DNA of 39,844 bases, taken from positions 1-39,844 of the forward strand of contig JALVXO010000126.1 of NCBI GenBank assembly GCA_027022775.1. The letters run 5' to 3'. Shown here one piece after another: positions 39,404 to 39,844 of this stretch (positions within the stretch are counted from its first letter, which is position 1; the number at the start of each line of letters is the position of its first letter). The notes beneath the pieces were generated by a model that did not search any database, had not been told where the DNA came from, and saw only the letters and a list, made by a program, of their open reading frames with translations. The DNA comes from Campylobacteraceae bacterium (GTDB lineage: Bacteria; Campylobacterota; Campylobacteria; Campylobacterales; Sulfurovaceae). The position numbers and the translations under genes were made by a program.

Positions 39404-39805
39404 ATGAAAACAGACAACATTTTCGTTTACGGCACATTACGGCGGGATGTTAAGAATTCTAACTATAAACTAATAGCAAAATATACCCAATTTATCGGTT
39501 TTGGATTTGTTTACGGCAAGCTTTATAACATAAGCTGGTATCCAGGCGCTGTTTTAGAAGAAAGAGGCAAAAACAGAGTTTACGGCGAAATTTACCGCAT
39601 AAAAAAGCCGTTTTATAAAAAGCTTTTAAAAATTCTGGATGAATATGAAGAGTGCTCACCAAAATTCCCAAAACCGCATGAGTATAAAAGAGTCATAACC
39701 GATGCTTTTGTAAATGGAAGCAAAATAAAAGTTTGGATTTATGAGTATAATTTTAATATAAACAAATTACAAATTATAAAATCTGGAAATTATACTCTTT
39801 TTTAA
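39404..39805 (+). CDS. gamma-glutamylcyclotransferase-like (AIG2/GGCT) protein
   Basis: A 133-residue GGCT-fold protein. The substrate-binding loop FVYGTLRRD is at residues 7-15, and YPGAVLEE and VYGEIYRI follow. The catalytic Glu candidate is in KILDEYEE (about residue 82). Family members cyclise gamma-glutamyl amines or act in peptide, glutathione or metabolite repair; the substrate is unknown. A short Lys-rich C-terminal extension (KVWIYEYNFNINKL) completes the fold. It is probably co-transcribed with the exported protein just upstream. Confidence 0.85.
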   Translation: MKTDNIFVYGTLRRDVKNSNYKLIAKYTQFIGFGFVYGKLYNISWYPGAVLEERGKNRVYGEIYRIKKPFYKKLLKILDEYEECSPKFPKPHEYKRVITDAFVNGSKIKVWIYEYNFNINKLQIIKSGNYTLF

Positions 39806-39822
39806 ATACTCCTTATACAATA

Positions 39823-39838
39823 CCTATTATTTAATAGG
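39823..39838 (+). terminator. short hairpin after the GGCT-like gene
   Basis: CCTATTA/TAATAGG with a two-base loop, 17 bases after the stop. The window ends too soon to see a T-run. Confidence 0.35.
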
Positions 39839-39844
39839 CTATAT

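Overview
The window is almost wall-to-wall housekeeping DNA of a Campylobacterota (Epsilonproteobacteria) chromosome. The strongest marker is the cluster nudH-lysC-hobA-holB-folP: HobA, the DnaA-binding initiation factor, is known only from this phylum, and this gene order matches Campylobacter and Helicobacter. Supporting markers are the purD-RDD-lptD-pnp order, a class II DAHP synthase, carboxynorspermidine synthase, -10 boxes of the TATAAT/TAAAAT type without clear -35 boxes, and an AT-rich composition. Thiol, sulfur and cytochrome genes suggest a free-living chemolithotroph or microaerobe rather than a host-bound pathogen. I cannot fix the genus.

Layout. 1-377: gene-free spacer full of small hairpins and GGGAATGAC-type repeat debris. 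378-7378 (+): type-4 uracil-DNA glycosylase, purD, RDD membrane protein, lptD, a J-domain protein, pnp. 7453-12886 (-): hemW-like gene, tatB, tatC, queA, a 61-residue membrane peptide, an NlpC/P60-SPOR lipoprotein and a pseudouridine synthase. 13010-16995 (+): nudH-lysC-hobA-holB-folP. 17072-20549 (+): ComEA-like secreted HhH protein, zinc-ribbon thioredoxin, two-component system, two c-type cytochromes. 20598-23918 (-): class II DAHP synthase and a YyaL/DUF255 protein. 24008-28829 (+): dsbD, a rhodanese, an SLC13/DASS permease, a 474-bp spacer holding a triple-nested palindrome, and a ferredoxin-thioredoxin-reductase/rhodanese fusion. 28826-35234 (-): two small membrane proteins, atpZ-like, hemL, HAD phosphatase, PDC-sensor membrane protein, psd, ferritin-like protein and a degenerate IscU/NifU-like protein. 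35392-38692 (+): DUF6394-like protein, K+ channel with RCK domains, carboxynorspermidine synthase. 38872-39805 (+): an exported unknown protein and a gamma-glutamylcyclotransferase-like protein.

How the genes work together. Three themes recur. (1) Envelope building: LptD, TatBC, DsbD, Psd and an NlpC/SPOR hydrolase. (2) Thiol and sulfur redox: TrxC-like thioredoxin, DsbD, YyaL, and two closely related rhodanese domains, one free and one fused to an FTR catalytic module, flanking an anion permease. (3) Replication and translation upkeep. The least explained parts are the FTR-rhodanese/rhodanese/permease neighbourhood, the composite palindrome at 27606-27877 whose pieces recur at the left end of the window, a TatC with about 80 extra residues in its first periplasmic loop, and a compact operon joining a ligand-poor IscU-like protein, a ferritin-like protein, Psd and a PDC sensor. 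I saw no tRNA, rRNA, CRISPR array, transposase or prophage gene.
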